A stretch of DNA of 64,000 nucleotides from Azolla caroliniana (lineage: Eukaryota; Polypodiophyta): NCBI GenBank assembly GCA_043228905.1, contig JBHGNT010000021.1, positions 11,284,001-11,348,000 on the forward strand, given 5' to 3'. How positions within the stretch are numbered: the stretch's first letter is position 1; every line of letters starts with the position of its first letter. Below, piece by piece: positions 20,487-31,734 of this stretch. The notes under the pieces were generated by a model. It searched no databases. It worked only from the letters and a program-made list of their open reading frames with translations, and was not told the DNA's origin. Both the position numbers and the translations under genes were made by a program.

Positions 20487-22390
20487 TCATTCTTCGCCCA
20501 TCGGTCCTTCCTCGGTCTCGGATCGGTCGTCGCTGCTGTCTAGGAGAATCGGGTCTGGCTCGTCGTGGTGTCGCTTCTTGAAGGCTTTGATCCTCTTTCC
20601 AGCCACGGGTATCGCCATTCTCGTGCCGTCGAGTTCCGCCAGGTGATACGTCCCGTTGTCGTTGGCGCTTTGTACCGCGTACGGCCCAAACCATCTCCGC
20701 GCGAACTTCCGTGTAGCCCAATGCTGGTTGTCGAGGCTGCTGTCGTAGACGAGCACCCAGTCACCTTCCTCGATCTTCTTCGGTCGGAGCCGGTGCGTTC
20801 TGTCGAACCTGGCTTTGTTCTTTGTCCTCGCCACCCGGAGCTTCTCCGAAGCTAGCTCCACGTCCTCTGGTCTCCGCTCGAGTTGTCGTATACACGCGGC
20901 CAACAACTCCTCCCGGCTCATCTCGTCCCTCCAGCCGACTGTTGCCCATGAGGAGATCGTCCGTTCCATCGGCATGATCGGTTTCTGGCCGAACATGAGC
21001 TCCGTCGGCATGTACCCAGTTACCGAACTCTGCGTAGTCCGGTCTGCCCACAAAGCATAAGGTAGCAGCCGCGGCCAGTTACCGACTTGGCCTCCGCATG
21101 CCCGAACCAGCGCCTTGACGATCGGCCCGTGTCCGCGCTCCACCTTTCCATTTGCCTCCGGATTGTACGCAGTGGTGAGCGAGAGCTTGACTCCCAGCCG
21201 GTCGAACAGCTCCGCGGCTTCTTCGGCGTCCAACTCCCCTCGGTCAGCCACGATCTTTCCGACGCACCCGTACCGGCATATCACGTCCTCGATTAGGAAC
21301 CGACATACGGCCACGGTCGTTTTGTACTGAAGGGCTCGGCCTTCCACCTGGTTCGTCAGATCCTCCCGTGCTAGGACCAGATACCGCATCTGTCCTACCC
21401 CCATTGGCATCGTTACCAAATCTACCATCCATTTGAAGTGGATGGTCGGAGGGTACGTAGGGTGAAGCTCATCCCGGTGTCGGACTACGGAGTGCATCTG
21501 ACAATTTTCGCAAGTCGTCACGAACCGACGCACGTCCCGGTACAATCCCGGCCACCAATACTTCCCCTTTAGTTTCTCGAATGTGGCCCACGTTCCACGG
21601 TGTCCAGCCCAAGGGCTGTCGTGGTAGGCCGCCAGTAGCTCCTCCTGTTCCTCCTTCGTCGCCACCACCCGGAGCAGGACGCCGCTCCTCTTCTTCGGGT
21701 GTTTCCATAGATAGCCATCCCGGAGAAAGAAGCGGTACGCTTTCTTCCGGATCCGGTTGGCCTCGTCTTTCGTCCATGACGCATCCGGCGCCATTGTCCT
21801 CAAGAACCCGCCGATCCGCAGCCACTCCCCGTCGTACTTGCTCGCGTCGAAGTCGTTAAGCACCGGAGTGCTCGTCCCGCCTGTTGTTACGTATGCTGCC
21901 TCGAAGAAGTCCATGCCGACCTCTTCGTCCTCCGACACCATGCCGCCCTCGTCATCGAACCTCGCCCTCGAAAGCATGTCGGCCATGGCGTTGTCTTTCC
22001 CGGAAATGTGTCGTATTTCCGGGTCCAGGGACTTGATGTACGCTATCCACCTGAGCATTGCCAGGTCCGGCGTCGCGCATCCGGAAACCATGCCGAGAAT
22101 TGGCAGGCAATCCGTCTCGATAATCACTTCTGTCCCGATCAGATAGTCTTTGTCGGCCTTTACCGCCGAAACGATACCCCAGAGTTCGCGCTTAACCTGG
22201 GCGTATCCTCGCTGCCGCTCACTAAGGACTTTCGCGTCGAATCGGATCAGAAACCGATTGCCATCCTCGTCTTGTTGGTTGACGACCCACCCGATTCCGG
22301 TCGGACTCGTGTCAACCGTTATGTATACTGGGGTGCCCTTCTTGTAGACGGCCTTCCGGAGCGCCGGTGCTGCCGAAAGAGCCTCCTTCA
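20487..22390 (-). CDS. pol: GypL RNase H and integrase
   Basis: The minus strand first encodes RNase H (YITVDTSPTGIGWVVNQQ, FDAKVLSERQRGYAQVKREL, then IIETDCLPILG and GKDNAMADMLSR). Integrase follows: an HHCC zinc finger (HDSPWAGHRGTW and CENCQ), the DDE core (MVDLVTMP, VADRGELDAEEA, ERGHGPIVKAL), a C-terminal GDWVLVYDSS and RKFARRWFGPY fold, and an acidic end at 20487. No chromodomain is visible. The frame is offset by one base from the RT frame, meeting it near 22390, most simply a single-base loss. The product would cut the host DNA and insert the cDNA with a 4-bp stagger, as the TSD shows. Confidence 0.85.
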
Positions 22391-23964
22391 GCTTCCGACC
22401 GACTCCGTGTGCTCGTCAAGCCATTCGAACCTTCGCCCTTTCTTCAGCAACCCGTACAGCGGCTCCACGACGTGTGCATAATGCGGGATCCATATGTGGT
22501 AGAACGCGCATGCTCCCAAGAATCTTCGTACTTCCGTGACCGAGCTGCAGTCGGGCTTCATCGCGGAGATGGCTTCTACCTTTGCCGGAGACGGTTTCCG
22601 GCCATATGGCCCACATAAGTGTCCGACCACCATGATTTCCGACTGCCCGAAGGCTGATTTCTCCCCCGAGAAGGTGAGCCTCGCATCCTCTAGCCTTTGC
22701 AGCACCTTCTCGCAGTCGTCGATGTGCGTCGCCACGAATCGCCGACATCCGTCCGGCCCGATCGTCTCATCCTTCTCTGCTACCGGGCATCCCTTGATCG
22801 GGACGTCGTCCAGAAACGGCATGGTGATGTCCGGGATGCAGTCCCTCAGAACCTTGTTCATTGCATTCACCATGTGGGCCACCGAGTTGGTCCCTCCTTG
22901 CGGCAGCGTACACATCCACACTAGGCCGAGGGGAGTTCGCATCGTCGTGATGTCTCTGCTCTCCACGGCTAGCTGGAACTGGTCGTACCCTGAGTATAGA
23001 TCACCGACCGAGTAAATCGACCTTCCGGCGAAGGCCTCTGCGAACTCGTCTATTGTCGGTCCGATCCCTGCGTTCCGAATGGTCACCCTATTGACCGGTT
23101 GCAGGTCCTGAATGAAGCGCAATGATCCGTTTTTCTTTGGTACGGTAAACCATCGGTTTGAATACGGGGCGCTCGATGGCTCGAGAATGCCCATATCAAC
23201 TTTCTGCTTCAACAGCTCCATCAACTTAGGGATGTGAGCTCTCGGAACCGGAATTGGCTTGAGATTCCACGGTACATGCGGTACCGTGAATATCACAATC
23301 GGCTCTACGATTGTCGGGTCTACGCACCCGATTTCCTCCGGTGAGAATGCGAAGGCTTTCCCGTGCCTTCCGAGCATTCTCCGAAACCGGTCTTCCTCCG
23401 CCGGTAGTAGGAACCCGCCCCCACCGATTTTGAGCTCCCGGAGCGTCTCGTTGGTGAAGGTGTGTCCTATGCGGGCCGGATCTCGTAAACTGGGGTTTGA
23501 CGCAACCCCTCTGATCCGGGACTCGCTGCCCTCCGGTAAGGGTGCCGCGACTGGCCTTACCTTCCGGTCCACAGTCTTGTACTTTGTGCTCACTCGGGCC
23601 GTCCGATCCGACCCGAGCCCCCGACTGAAGTCCGCGATGACTTCGTACATTTCTTCGGAACATACCGGTATCGTCCGGTCTTCGTTAAGGTCTTCTTCGA
23701 CTACCTTCCCCAGCATTCCCAAGGTGTCGTCGAAGGAGACCGCCTCCATGGCTCCGTTGATTTCCTCGTCAGGGCCGAGAACTCCGCACGCTCGAAGTCT
23801 CCCCTCCGTCCTTGTCTTCTCTCGGCCGGCGATGCCGACTATCGTACATGCTCCGCTGTCGGAGAAGCAAAATTTCCTACCTATTGTACACGGTCTTATC
23901 GTACAGATGTGAGGTTTTCCCGGAGCATCCAGACTGTCGCGGCCCCACGCCTTGGCAGTCCTCT
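22388..23964 (-). CDS. pol: GypL pol, N-terminal part with reverse transcriptase
   Basis: The frame is open from the gag-protease stop (23965) down to 22388 and lies in the -1 frame relative to gag-protease, overlapping it by about 35 bases, so it is probably expressed by frameshifting. The first in-frame ATG is at 23749, but conserved-looking sequence (SDSGACTIVGIAG) precedes it. RT motifs: VPKKNGSLRFIQDLQPVN, VGDLYSGYDQFQLAVES, TLPQGGTNS and the catalytic MPFLDDVPIKG (F-L-D-D instead of Y-x-D-D), then EVRRFLGACAFYHIWIP. The stop at 22388 is followed one base out of frame by RNase H. Confidence 0.85.
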
Positions 23965-26091
23965 CTAAAAATCCTCTCGTTTTTCGGAACCGAGGGAGTC
24001 GTGGTTACGTTCGTGGTTCGGCCGTACCGTCAGAAACTGGACCGAATGGCGCCCGTCCTGGCTTTTGACCCTTGCATAGGCCGAACCGTTATTCAGCACC
24101 TTGGTCTCCATTCGCGCCGCCGTGATGTACGGCTCTCCCAATATTACCGGATGCGAGGACGTCTCCTGTACGAAGAAGTGCTGGTCAATTTCGACATCGC
24201 CGATCTTGACCCGTACATTTAGGCAGGCCCCGTGCAGTTCCTCGGTGGCGCGCGTCGCCGCCCGTATCTTCCACCCGTGATTGGTGTTGATCGGCCATTT
24301 GCCCTTCTTGTAGAAGTCCATGGACATTAGGTTGATCTCCGAACCGTGGTCCACCAAAGCTACCACCGGTTCCTGGACATCTCCGATCTTCACCGGGGTT
24401 TCCGTGGTTGCTCGGGCCCAGTGTGGCCTCGAATAGTGGCTCTCCGCCCACTCATCTTCCAGCGACATGTCGTCTAGGTGCGTCATCCGCACCTCTACCG
24501 GTCTTTCCGGTTCTACCTCCGTTGACAGCCTCTTCCGCTTCACCAAGTCCACGATGGAGTCGTGGAACTCCTTCCTGGCGATTCCTAGCACTTCCCGTAA
24601 TGATAGTTCCACCTTGCTGTCGAGGATCCGTTCTTCTAGGACCTTCCGCAGGTCCGTGGTCCTCTCTATTTCCGTCCCCAGTCGGTATCCGCCCTTCCTG
24701 GGGTTATCTTGCGCACTAGACCCGCCGGCCTCGTTCCGTCGTTGCCCGAACCGGGTCTCGTATCGTTGTGAGGGCCCGGTCGTTCCGGTTTTCCCCACCC
24801 GCTTCTCTTCTACCAGAGCCTCGTAGTTCTGGCAGGCGGCTTCCACGAAGCCCGTCTTTTCCTCGACCGGGTCGCTCCACCCGGTTATCTCCCGGACCCG
24901 TTTCTCCGCACGGTCCGCTTCGTCCCCTTTCAGCCGCGTACCGGCGAGGCCTTCCAGCATCGCCGACCACAATCCGGCTTTGCTTTCCTTTTGGGCCTCG
25001 TTGCCCCCAACCCGAATGCCGGCCAACGCCGAGTAGTGGACGGTTTCCGCATGTCGGGCCGCCGCCTCTTCCATCAGTCTCTTCATTCCTCCTCGCCCGT
25101 CGTTTCGGTTTAGGGCCCTTCTGGTGTCGCTGGCGTGCACCCGGCCTTCCCACAGGTACACCACCCGGTTCTTCAGCGCCTCCACGAAATCGCCGCAGTC
25201 CTTCCGAATGTGGCCGACCTCGTCGCACCACATGCATCTGCTTCCCGCTGCCGGCCGTCGGTCGCGAGCCGGTTCGCCGCCTTCCCTGCGGGCTTGTGCA
25301 ATTTGGAGGTCCTTTATCGCCCTCGTCAACTCCTCTAGCGCGGCTCCTCCGGTCGAGCCTCTGATCACGCCGGTCGAAGCTGAACCGGTTTCCAGCCACT
25401 CCCGGGTCTCTCCCTTTCGCACCGGCTGCGCCGGTTCAAGCTTCCTTGCTGCGACCGAGCCCGACCCGGTCGCCCCGTTATCCGCCCATTCTCGCCGCTT
25501 GTTGAAACGGCCGCAGGCTCTCTTAACCGCCGCCCAGTCGGTCGTCAGCCCGTCTTCGGTTTCCAGCAGGGCGCCCACGTGATCCCGATCCCGCTCGTCC
25601 ACCGACTTGACGAACAGTAGGACCCGGCTTGTATCCAGGATCGTTCGGTCAAGCGTCGAAAGGCGCGCAAAGTTTTCCTCAAACTCCCGGAGGAGTGCCG
25701 ACGCGTTTCTTCCCTTCCCGGGGAACTCCACCCATTCCATGAAGCTTCGTTTCGAAAGCCGGAGCGCATCGTCCAGCCCGTATTTCTCTAGGAGCCGACC
25801 TTCAAACTCCTCCCAGGTACGGCTCTCAGCCCGCACCTCGAGCACCTCCGCATGGATGCTCGGCATCGCCACTCGGGGAAATCCGACAAGACGCCTTTCT
25901 TCCGGAATGTCCCGCATCAGCATCTTTGCACCGTAGGACGCCAAGTACTTCGTGGCATCCTTTCCGCTGAATCGGCCGATTGTACCAACGACCGCCTCAA
26001 TGGCTCTGTCGAGGGCGCCGGAGCCCTCGCGTGCATTTACTAACCGGTCAACGGCCGAAGCCATGGCTTCTGCCAGATCCGATCCCCTCAT
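23965..26091 (-). CDS. gag: GypL gag-protease
   Basis: 708 codons from the ATG at 26091 (the first Met after the primer site; the frame is also open upstream through the LTR). The Gag region is helical (FPRVAMPSIHAEVLEV, SKRSFMEWVE), with a CCHC knuckle (CMWCDEVGHIRKDC) and then GRGGMKRLMEEAA. The retropepsin-like domain has ALVDHGSEINLMS (D-H-G at the active site) and PVILGEPYITAARME. It ends at TAG 23965, preceded on the sense strand by five Ts. The same layout and the same D-H-G are found in GypT. The protein would form particles and process the polyprotein. Confidence 0.85.
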   Translation of the reverse strand: MRGSDLAEAMASAVDRLVNAREGSGALDRAIEAVVGTIGRFSGKDATKYLASYGAKMLMRDIPEERRLVGFPRVAMPSIHAEVLEVRAESRTWEEFEGRLLEKYGLDDALRLSKRSFMEWVEFPGKGRNASALLREFEENFARLSTLDRTILDTSRVLLFVKSVDERDRDHVGALLETEDGLTTDWAAVKRACGRFNKRREWADNGATGSGSVAARKLEPAQPVRKGETREWLETGSASTGVIRGSTGGAALEELTRAIKDLQIAQARREGGEPARDRRPAAGSRCMWCDEVGHIRKDCGDFVEALKNRVVYLWEGRVHASDTRRALNRNDGRGGMKRLMEEAAARHAETVHYSALAGIRVGGNEAQKESKAGLWSAMLEGLAGTRLKGDEADRAEKRVREITGWSDPVEEKTGFVEAACQNYEALVEEKRVGKTGTTGPSQRYETRFGQRRNEAGGSSAQDNPRKGGYRLGTEIERTTDLRKVLEERILDSKVELSLREVLGIARKEFHDSIVDLVKRKRLSTEVEPERPVEVRMTHLDDMSLEDEWAESHYSRPHWARATTETPVKIGDVQEPVVALVDHGSEINLMSMDFYKKGKWPINTNHGWKIRAATRATEELHGACLNVRVKIGDVEIDQHFFVQETSSHPVILGEPYITAARMETKVLNNGSAYARVKSQDGRHSVQFLTVRPNHERNHDSLGSEKREDF

Positions 26092-26113
26092 CTCCTGCTC
26101 TTCTGCCGCCTCT

Positions 26114-26131
26114 TTCACGTCGGGTTCACCA
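26114..26131 (-). promoter_or_regulatory. GypL primer binding site
   Basis: Sense strand TGGTGAACCCGACGTGAA, three bases after the LTR end; identical to that of GypT (7681-7698). Confidence 0.85.
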
Positions 26132-26134
26132 AGA

Positions 26135-26811
26135 TGTCGAGATATTACGCTAGTGCGTATAGAAACGAGGCGGGACCGCGGGGGTCTTGAACCGAAGAGC
26201 AAGCGAGGGTGGAGAAAGAGAGAGGACCGGTTACGCGGGACCGGGGATACACAGGGACACGACCCTTCAACAAAGAGAACGCGAACAGACGTCGACACAG
26301 GTAGACGCAAACAAATGAATATAAATGTATATATATGAGCAAATATCTGATCAAGAAGCTACAACCCGCGATGGGGCACAGGATGGTTACAACCGAACAG
26401 GCCGGCGAACAGATGCCGATGCCTGTTCGCTGCGTCGCACAAAAGGGAGCAGGTCGGAGGTGCTGCCGGAAGCACTCGGGCGTTCCTCGGAACAGCGCGA
26501 GCCTCCTCGAAAACCCTGCACAGGAAAAGCTATGGAGGAAAAGAAGGAGAACAGAGAGCGAAGCGTCCAGAATCAGTCCGACAGCACTTCGTCCTCTCTA
26601 CGCGATCCCCCCCGTTCTCCCCCGTCCTCCTCCTTTTTTTTGTCAAGAAGGAGCCGTTCGGCATTAAATTCCTACCTACCGTATCTAACCACTTCGATCC
26701 TCCTAGGTACCTAATTCGCCTCTATGTACAACTTGGCGCGCACGTGCGTGAAGAGCCGGTTCCCACGCCTCGGTGCCCCAATTCCACCCTTGGACGGTTT
26801 TCTTCACGACA
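26135..26811 (-). repeat. GypL 5' LTR
   Basis: 677 bp, about 99% identical by eye to 19738-20414. It is followed on the plus side by the TSD ACGA and then the GypK integrase. Confidence 0.9.
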
Positions 26812-26815
26812 ACGA

Positions 26816-29503
26816 TCTTTCACAGGATATTTTGGAGAGTTTTGTTTGTGGATTCGGCCAGTCCATTGGCCTGTGGATAATAAGGGGTACTACGCTTGTG
26901 TACCACGACATAGAATGTTGTTAAGCTCTCCACTACTTGACCGAGAAAATGTCCGCCTTGGTCGCTAATTAACTCGATCGGGCATCCATACCGGCACCAA
27001 ATGTACTCATATAAGAACTTTGTTGTTGATGCCGCAGTGTTGTCCCGCAAAGCATTGGCTTCTACCCACTTGCTGCAATAATCGGTGGCGACTATAACAT
27101 ATCAGTTCTATAACATATCAGTTGCCGGTTCTTATTGCGGGAGGTTTAAACGGCCCAACGAAATCCAGCCCCCATTTCTGAAAGGGTTCTAAGGGTAGCA
27201 CCGACTGGTGAGGCATCCTTGCCTGTTTTGTTGGTTGGCCCATCCGCTGACATAAATCACCGACTTTCGCGTACCGAACCGAGTCCTTTAGTGTCATCGG
27301 CCACCATAGCCCATTGTGCCATATCCGTAGCCTCCCTAGCATAGTATCCTTCGGCAACGCCACAGTGTGCTTCTCGTAATATTGTGTCGTTCTCATCGCT
27401 TCGCACTACTCGCCGCCATATGCCATCCGCACCTTTGTGGTACAGGGTGTCTTGTAGTAGACAAAAATGTCGGCTTTGCACCGCTAACCGCTTCCGCTCA
27501 TCCCGGTTCATCTCCTCTGGAGGGAGTCCCGTGCTTAGGAATTGCTGCATGTTGGTTAGCCATTTTTCTTCGTCGACTACCGTGCTATCAGTTGCCATTT
27601 CTGCTATTACTTTAAAAAACTCGGCATCCGGAAACTCATCCAGGATTCCATCACTGTTCTCGCCGGAATGTAACCGGCTCAAGTAATCGGCAACCACATG
27701 TTGTATTCCCGGCCGGTGATATATTTCGAACTCAAACTCTTGTAGCAACAATATCCTTTGGGCTAGCTTGCCAGTGAGCGATGCCTTTGAGCCGAAATAT
27801 AATAACGCTGAGTGGTCGACATGAAATGAAAATTTCTTTCCCAATAAATAGTGCCTGAACGTGGTAACATTGTAAATCATCCCTAAGGCTTCTCGTTCCA
27901 ATGTTGAATAATCTCGTTCTGCCTGGGATAGTTTCCGGCTTGCATAATAGATCAGTCGGTACCATTTCGGTTCCGTCAGTTGCATTAGTTTGCTTCCTAT
28001 TGCTATGTCGGATGCATCAACGAACACATGGAATTCTTTTGACTAGTCTGGTGGTTGCACTACTGGTGCTTGTGATAGTAGTACTTTCAGTGCCCGGTAA
28101 GCCTCATCCTCCATATTTATCCATTGGAATGGTGTCTGGTGAATCGCGGCATGCAATGGTGTAGCAAGATCGGCCAAATACCGGAGCATCCGGCTATGCC
28201 ACCGGATTTGCCCTACAAACCGACTCAAAGCTTTGGTCGTGGATGGTGCCAGTGCTTCTAAGATTGCTTTCACCTTATCAGGGTCTATCACGATCCCGTC
28301 CTTGCTGACAAGATGGCCCAGCAATGCACCGCTTGTTACTCCGAATACACACTTTGCTAGATTCAGGCTTAACCGATAACTCCTGCATTTCTCAAGACAT
28401 AGTCGGAGGTGTTGGAGTTGTTCTCCTTCTCGGCTATACACGATGAAGTCATCCAGGAATACCTGCATGAATGCCGGAATGAACTCGTCAAATATTTCCA
28501 TGATTATTCGTTCGAAGGTTGCCGGCGCGATCTTGAGCCCGAACATCATTACCACTGCGACAAAGACTCCCCATTTGGTGACAAATGCCATCTTTTCTTG
28601 GTCATCGGGGTGCATCCTTATTTGATTGTAGTCGCTGAAACCATTTAGGAAGCTATAAACTTAATGACCAGCTACCGCGTCCAACACTCCATCTATAAAC
28701 GGCAGTGGAAAGGCGTCGGTCACTGTCGCCGCGTTGAGTTTCCGGTAATCAACGCACACCCGGATCTTACCGTTCTTTTTTGGCACGAAGACTATGGGAC
28801 TTAACCATGTAGCTTTTTTCACTGGTCGGATAAAACCGACCCGTAGCAACTTGTCCATTTCCTCTTTCACCTTTGCCGCATAGTTAGGGTTCATCCGATA
28901 ACGCCGTTGTGCTACCGGTTTGGCATCCTTATTGAGGTGTATTTGGTGTTGGTACAACTGAGGATCCAGCCCCCACATGTCTTCATAGGACCAAGCGAAT
29001 ACATCCCGAAATTCCTTTAATAAAGTGATCATCGCCGTCTTGTTGTCCGGTGACATTTCCTTAGCAATATGAACCGGTTTGGCGTCATCCTCGGTCCCTA
29101 ATTTCACTTCCTCTAACTGGGATGCTTTACGGCATTGGGATATCACCATCTCCCTCTCTAGAGCTTCTTGTGCTTGCCGTAATTCTTTGATAGCTTCCCG
29201 ATCCGGTTCGTCGACGGCGTCGTCCGATTGCATTCTATATGGTGACACTGCTTCTGCCACATTGATTTCAAATAGAGGTACAAATTTTGGGTTTTCTTCT
29301 AAGTATTGGTCGACCTCTTCGTCCGCAAGACCCTCAAGCATGTTTACACCTTCCGAATATAGCGGTGTCAGCTGCTTGCCTGTACTTGCTCGAGGGTGGG
29401 TAGGTACCCTTACTTTAGTCTTTCCTCTTTGGAAGGTAATCATGTTTTTCCGCCAGTTTTGTTTGATATGTGCCGTTTTTAGCCATGGGCGGCCCAACAA
29501 CAA
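26816..29503 (-). pseudogene. pol: GypK pol: protease end, RT, RNase H, integrase start
   Basis: The minus-strand frame from 29503 begins with LLLGRPWLKTAHIKQNW (protease end). RT: FVPKKNGKIRVCVDYRKLN, DAFPLPFIDGVLDAV, stop at 28661, FLNGFSDYNQIRMH, GLKIAPATFERIIMEIF, FLDDFIVYSREGEQ (catalytic F-L-D-D) and ALSRFVGQIRWHSRM; stop at 28043; RNase H: VFVDASDIAIGSKL, YYASRKLSQAERDYSTLERE and IQHVVADYLSRLHSGE. The integrase finger is at about 27390-27250 after a frameshift, the core at WGLDFVGPFKPPA, SDQGGHFLGQVVE and PYYPQANGLAEST. It breaks at 26816 where GypL is inserted. Several stops make it non-functional. Confidence 0.85.
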
Positions 29504-29527
29504 CGGGTAAGCCCCTTGTGCACTGAG

Positions 29528-30865
29528 CTAGAGAACCACCGCCGAAATGGGGAATGCGTGACCTCCAATAGTTACGTCTAGATCCCGTATCAAACTGGTA
29601 GGTCTTACCGAACTTATATCCGCCATCCGGAGCCAAAACGGGCAAGGCTCCCATTCCTGGATTCCCAAGGTATTACAAGTCCGTAGACTGATCACGTTCA
29701 CGCCTGATCCTCTGTCCACAATCGTCCCTGGTAGTTCTCGTCCTTTGATGATGGCGGTGATTGCCGGACTGTTCGTGTCTACCACTACTAGCCCTTCTTT
29801 CGGATTTGAGAAGAACACAGGAGCCGGCATCGGAATTGATGTGGTCATTCCTGATTTCAGCCCTTCCGTAAACCGGGGCACTAGCTGTAATAACCGACCC
29901 AATGGCAACGTAATCTGACATTCTTGTAACGCTTGCCATGTTGGGTTTTCCAGCTGAATTGTGTAGGTGGCCCCTTCCGGTTTCTCCTTTTGTTGTTCAA
30001 GCTCCGCCACATTTTGCTCATTTGCCTTCTTCACCCACTCGGTGGCCTTCTTTCGGATTGCCTCCTGTGTTTCCCACTCCATTGTTTTGCCTTTTGCCCT
30101 GGTGGTGACTTGTTGTATGTCGGCGACTTCTACTCCCACCATATTTACGACTGATCTTTTCTCGTAGCTTTTAACTGAACATTGATTACTGTAATGTCCT
30201 TCTTGCCGGAATAGTAGCAGTACACTTTCCAGGTGTTGCTGGATTCGGCATTCGCTCCGGTACCCGGTTGAGTTCCTATTGGTGGTCGGTTGGGTGCTTG
30301 GCCTTCGTCCGTTTGGGTACTTGGCGTGCCCTTGTCCTGCTACCACTGGCGGTCCTCCTTTTTTGTTGAAGCGTTTTTTGTTCTGGTAACCCTGTCGGGG
30401 CTGGTTTTCATAGTTGCCTTGATCCTCCCTCCGTTGGTTGTAACCGGGGGAGTGATCCCGGTTGTATCGATCATATCGTTCACCATTGTAATCCCGGTAG
30501 CTATCCTACCGGTCTTAGTCGTGAGCATCCTTTCTACCGCTGTTCCGGGTACCTTGCGCCAGTCGGTAATGCTCATCTCACCGCCAGCGTTCTTCTTCCT
30601 CCTCCCAGTTGCTCCGGGGTTCGATTTGCCTTACCGGTGCCGCTTGCCGGTTCAGCAAGTTATATTCGCATTGGTCCATTGTGTGCGTCTTGGAATGGCA
30701 TAACATACACTATGTCCACATGGTACATTCTATTGTTGAGTGCCTAGGATTGAGACAAGTCGTACATTGTATAGCTTGCCGAAAACGTAGGTCGTCTTCT
30801 GTCGGTAATGTACGCTGGAGTGCCCCCATTGTTAGCCACAAGCTTGTTTTCTCCATCTCCTTGAC
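29528..30865 (-). pseudogene. gag: GypK gag C-terminal half and protease
   Basis: The minus strand from 30865 continues Gag after the solo LTR (ERVKEMEKTSLWLTMGALQ). A second zinc-knuckle-like stretch is frameshifted (QEGHYSNQC remains). The ORF from 30346 carries the protease (IVDRGSGVNVISLRTCNTLG, PTSLIRDLDVTIGGHAFPI) and stops at 29528. The protease core resumes in the downstream frame at 29503. Confidence 0.75.
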
Positions 30866-30935
30866 CCGTTGTCGTGAAGGATTTGCTTCACGATATAAAA
30901 ATAAACTTGAATATTGTATTAAGTAACATTTGAAA

Positions 30936-30988
30936 GACTTGAACACGTAACCTAACACACCAAGGAAGAAGCATATACCATTAGGATA
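30936..30988 (-). other. tRNA-like module in solo GypT-family LTR (antisense)
   Basis: A-box-like TATCCTAATGG from 30988 on the minus strand; the B-box from 30945 reads TGTTCAAGTC. The 43-nt spacing is kept although the LTR is diverged. Confidence 0.55.
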
Positions 30989-31276
30989 AGCTATTTTCTA
31001 TAATTAGATGCTTTTATCACCATACTTATGACATGTGTATCTTCATACATTATTGCTTAGATGAGCATCATGGCTATCATGCATCACATGTGAAGCATGT
31101 GCGCCAAATGGCGATCATGCATCACATGCATGCCATGCACCCCCATATCATCATATGCATGAGAGAACTTATAAAGAGAGGTAAGGAATTCAGGGATGAA
31201 TCAAGGGAAAATAGGGTAATCAATCAATGATGAGAAAGTTAGAGAAATAAGATAATCAAAGAAACAAATAATAAGT

Positions 31277-31330
31277 TAGCTTGTTGATGAAGAGGCTCGT
31301 GTTTCCAAGTTGGAGTCAAGGGTTCAAATC
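31277..31330 (+). other. Second tRNA-like module in solo GypT-family LTR (sense)
   Basis: TAGCTTGTTGA at 31277 (a weak A-box) and B-box GGTTCAAATC at 31321-31330, 44 nt apart. Confidence 0.45.
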
Positions 31331-31734
31331 AAGGGTCGGTATTGAAAAGATTCATTTTGCGATCAAGGATTGCAAAGTTGGTAAAATATTATATTTTTAA
31401 TATATGTCATGTTTATATCATATACTCTTGCTCCTTGAATCATACTTTGTCTCAATCTTCATTCTAGAATCATGCTTTGTCTCAATCTTCATTCTAGAAT
31501 CATACTTTGTCTCAATCTTCTTTCTTGAATTATACATTGTCTCTATCTTTTATCTATGCTCGTGTCTCTCTCTCTCTCACACACACACACACATTACTCG
31601 TAACTCTTCTTCTTACTATCCTTAACCATTCTATCATCACCATACAAGCCTTATTAAAAGTTAAGTTCCTTCAACTCCCCTTAACCTTAGTCCCCGCGAC
31701 TTCGCCGCATGAACCACAACTACCTCGACACCGT

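Larger units (their letters stand above)
19738..26811 (-). mobile_element. GypL, nearly intact young Gypsy element
   Basis: LTRs are 677 bp each (19738-20414, 26135-26811), differing at only about eight positions by eye. The 4-bp TSD is ACGA (19734-19737, 26812-26815). Minus-strand order: gag-protease, RT, RNase H, integrase. Only one clear lesion was found, a one-base frameshift near 22390. GC content is visibly higher than in its surroundings. It is the innermost and one of the youngest insertions. Confidence 0.9.
30870..31730 (+). repeat. Solo LTR of the GypT family
   Basis: 861 bp, TGTCGTGAAGG to CTCGACA, clearly diverged from the GypT LTRs. It has a perfect 4-bp TSD CCGT (30866-30869, 31731-31734) and sits inside GypK gag. 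The absence of internal sequence indicates LTR-LTR recombination. Confidence 0.9.

Noticed and set aside
24716-25399. Several ORFs of 150-230 codons opposite or out of frame with GypL gag-protease
   Set aside because: They arise from the high GC content of GypL and overlap the homology-supported frame; no domain is visible in them.
31561-31600. CT/CA microsatellite in the solo GypT-family LTR and similar runs elsewhere (7525, 10455, 12905, 61295)
   Set aside because: Simple repeats in the LTR leader regions, common in these families and without further structure.
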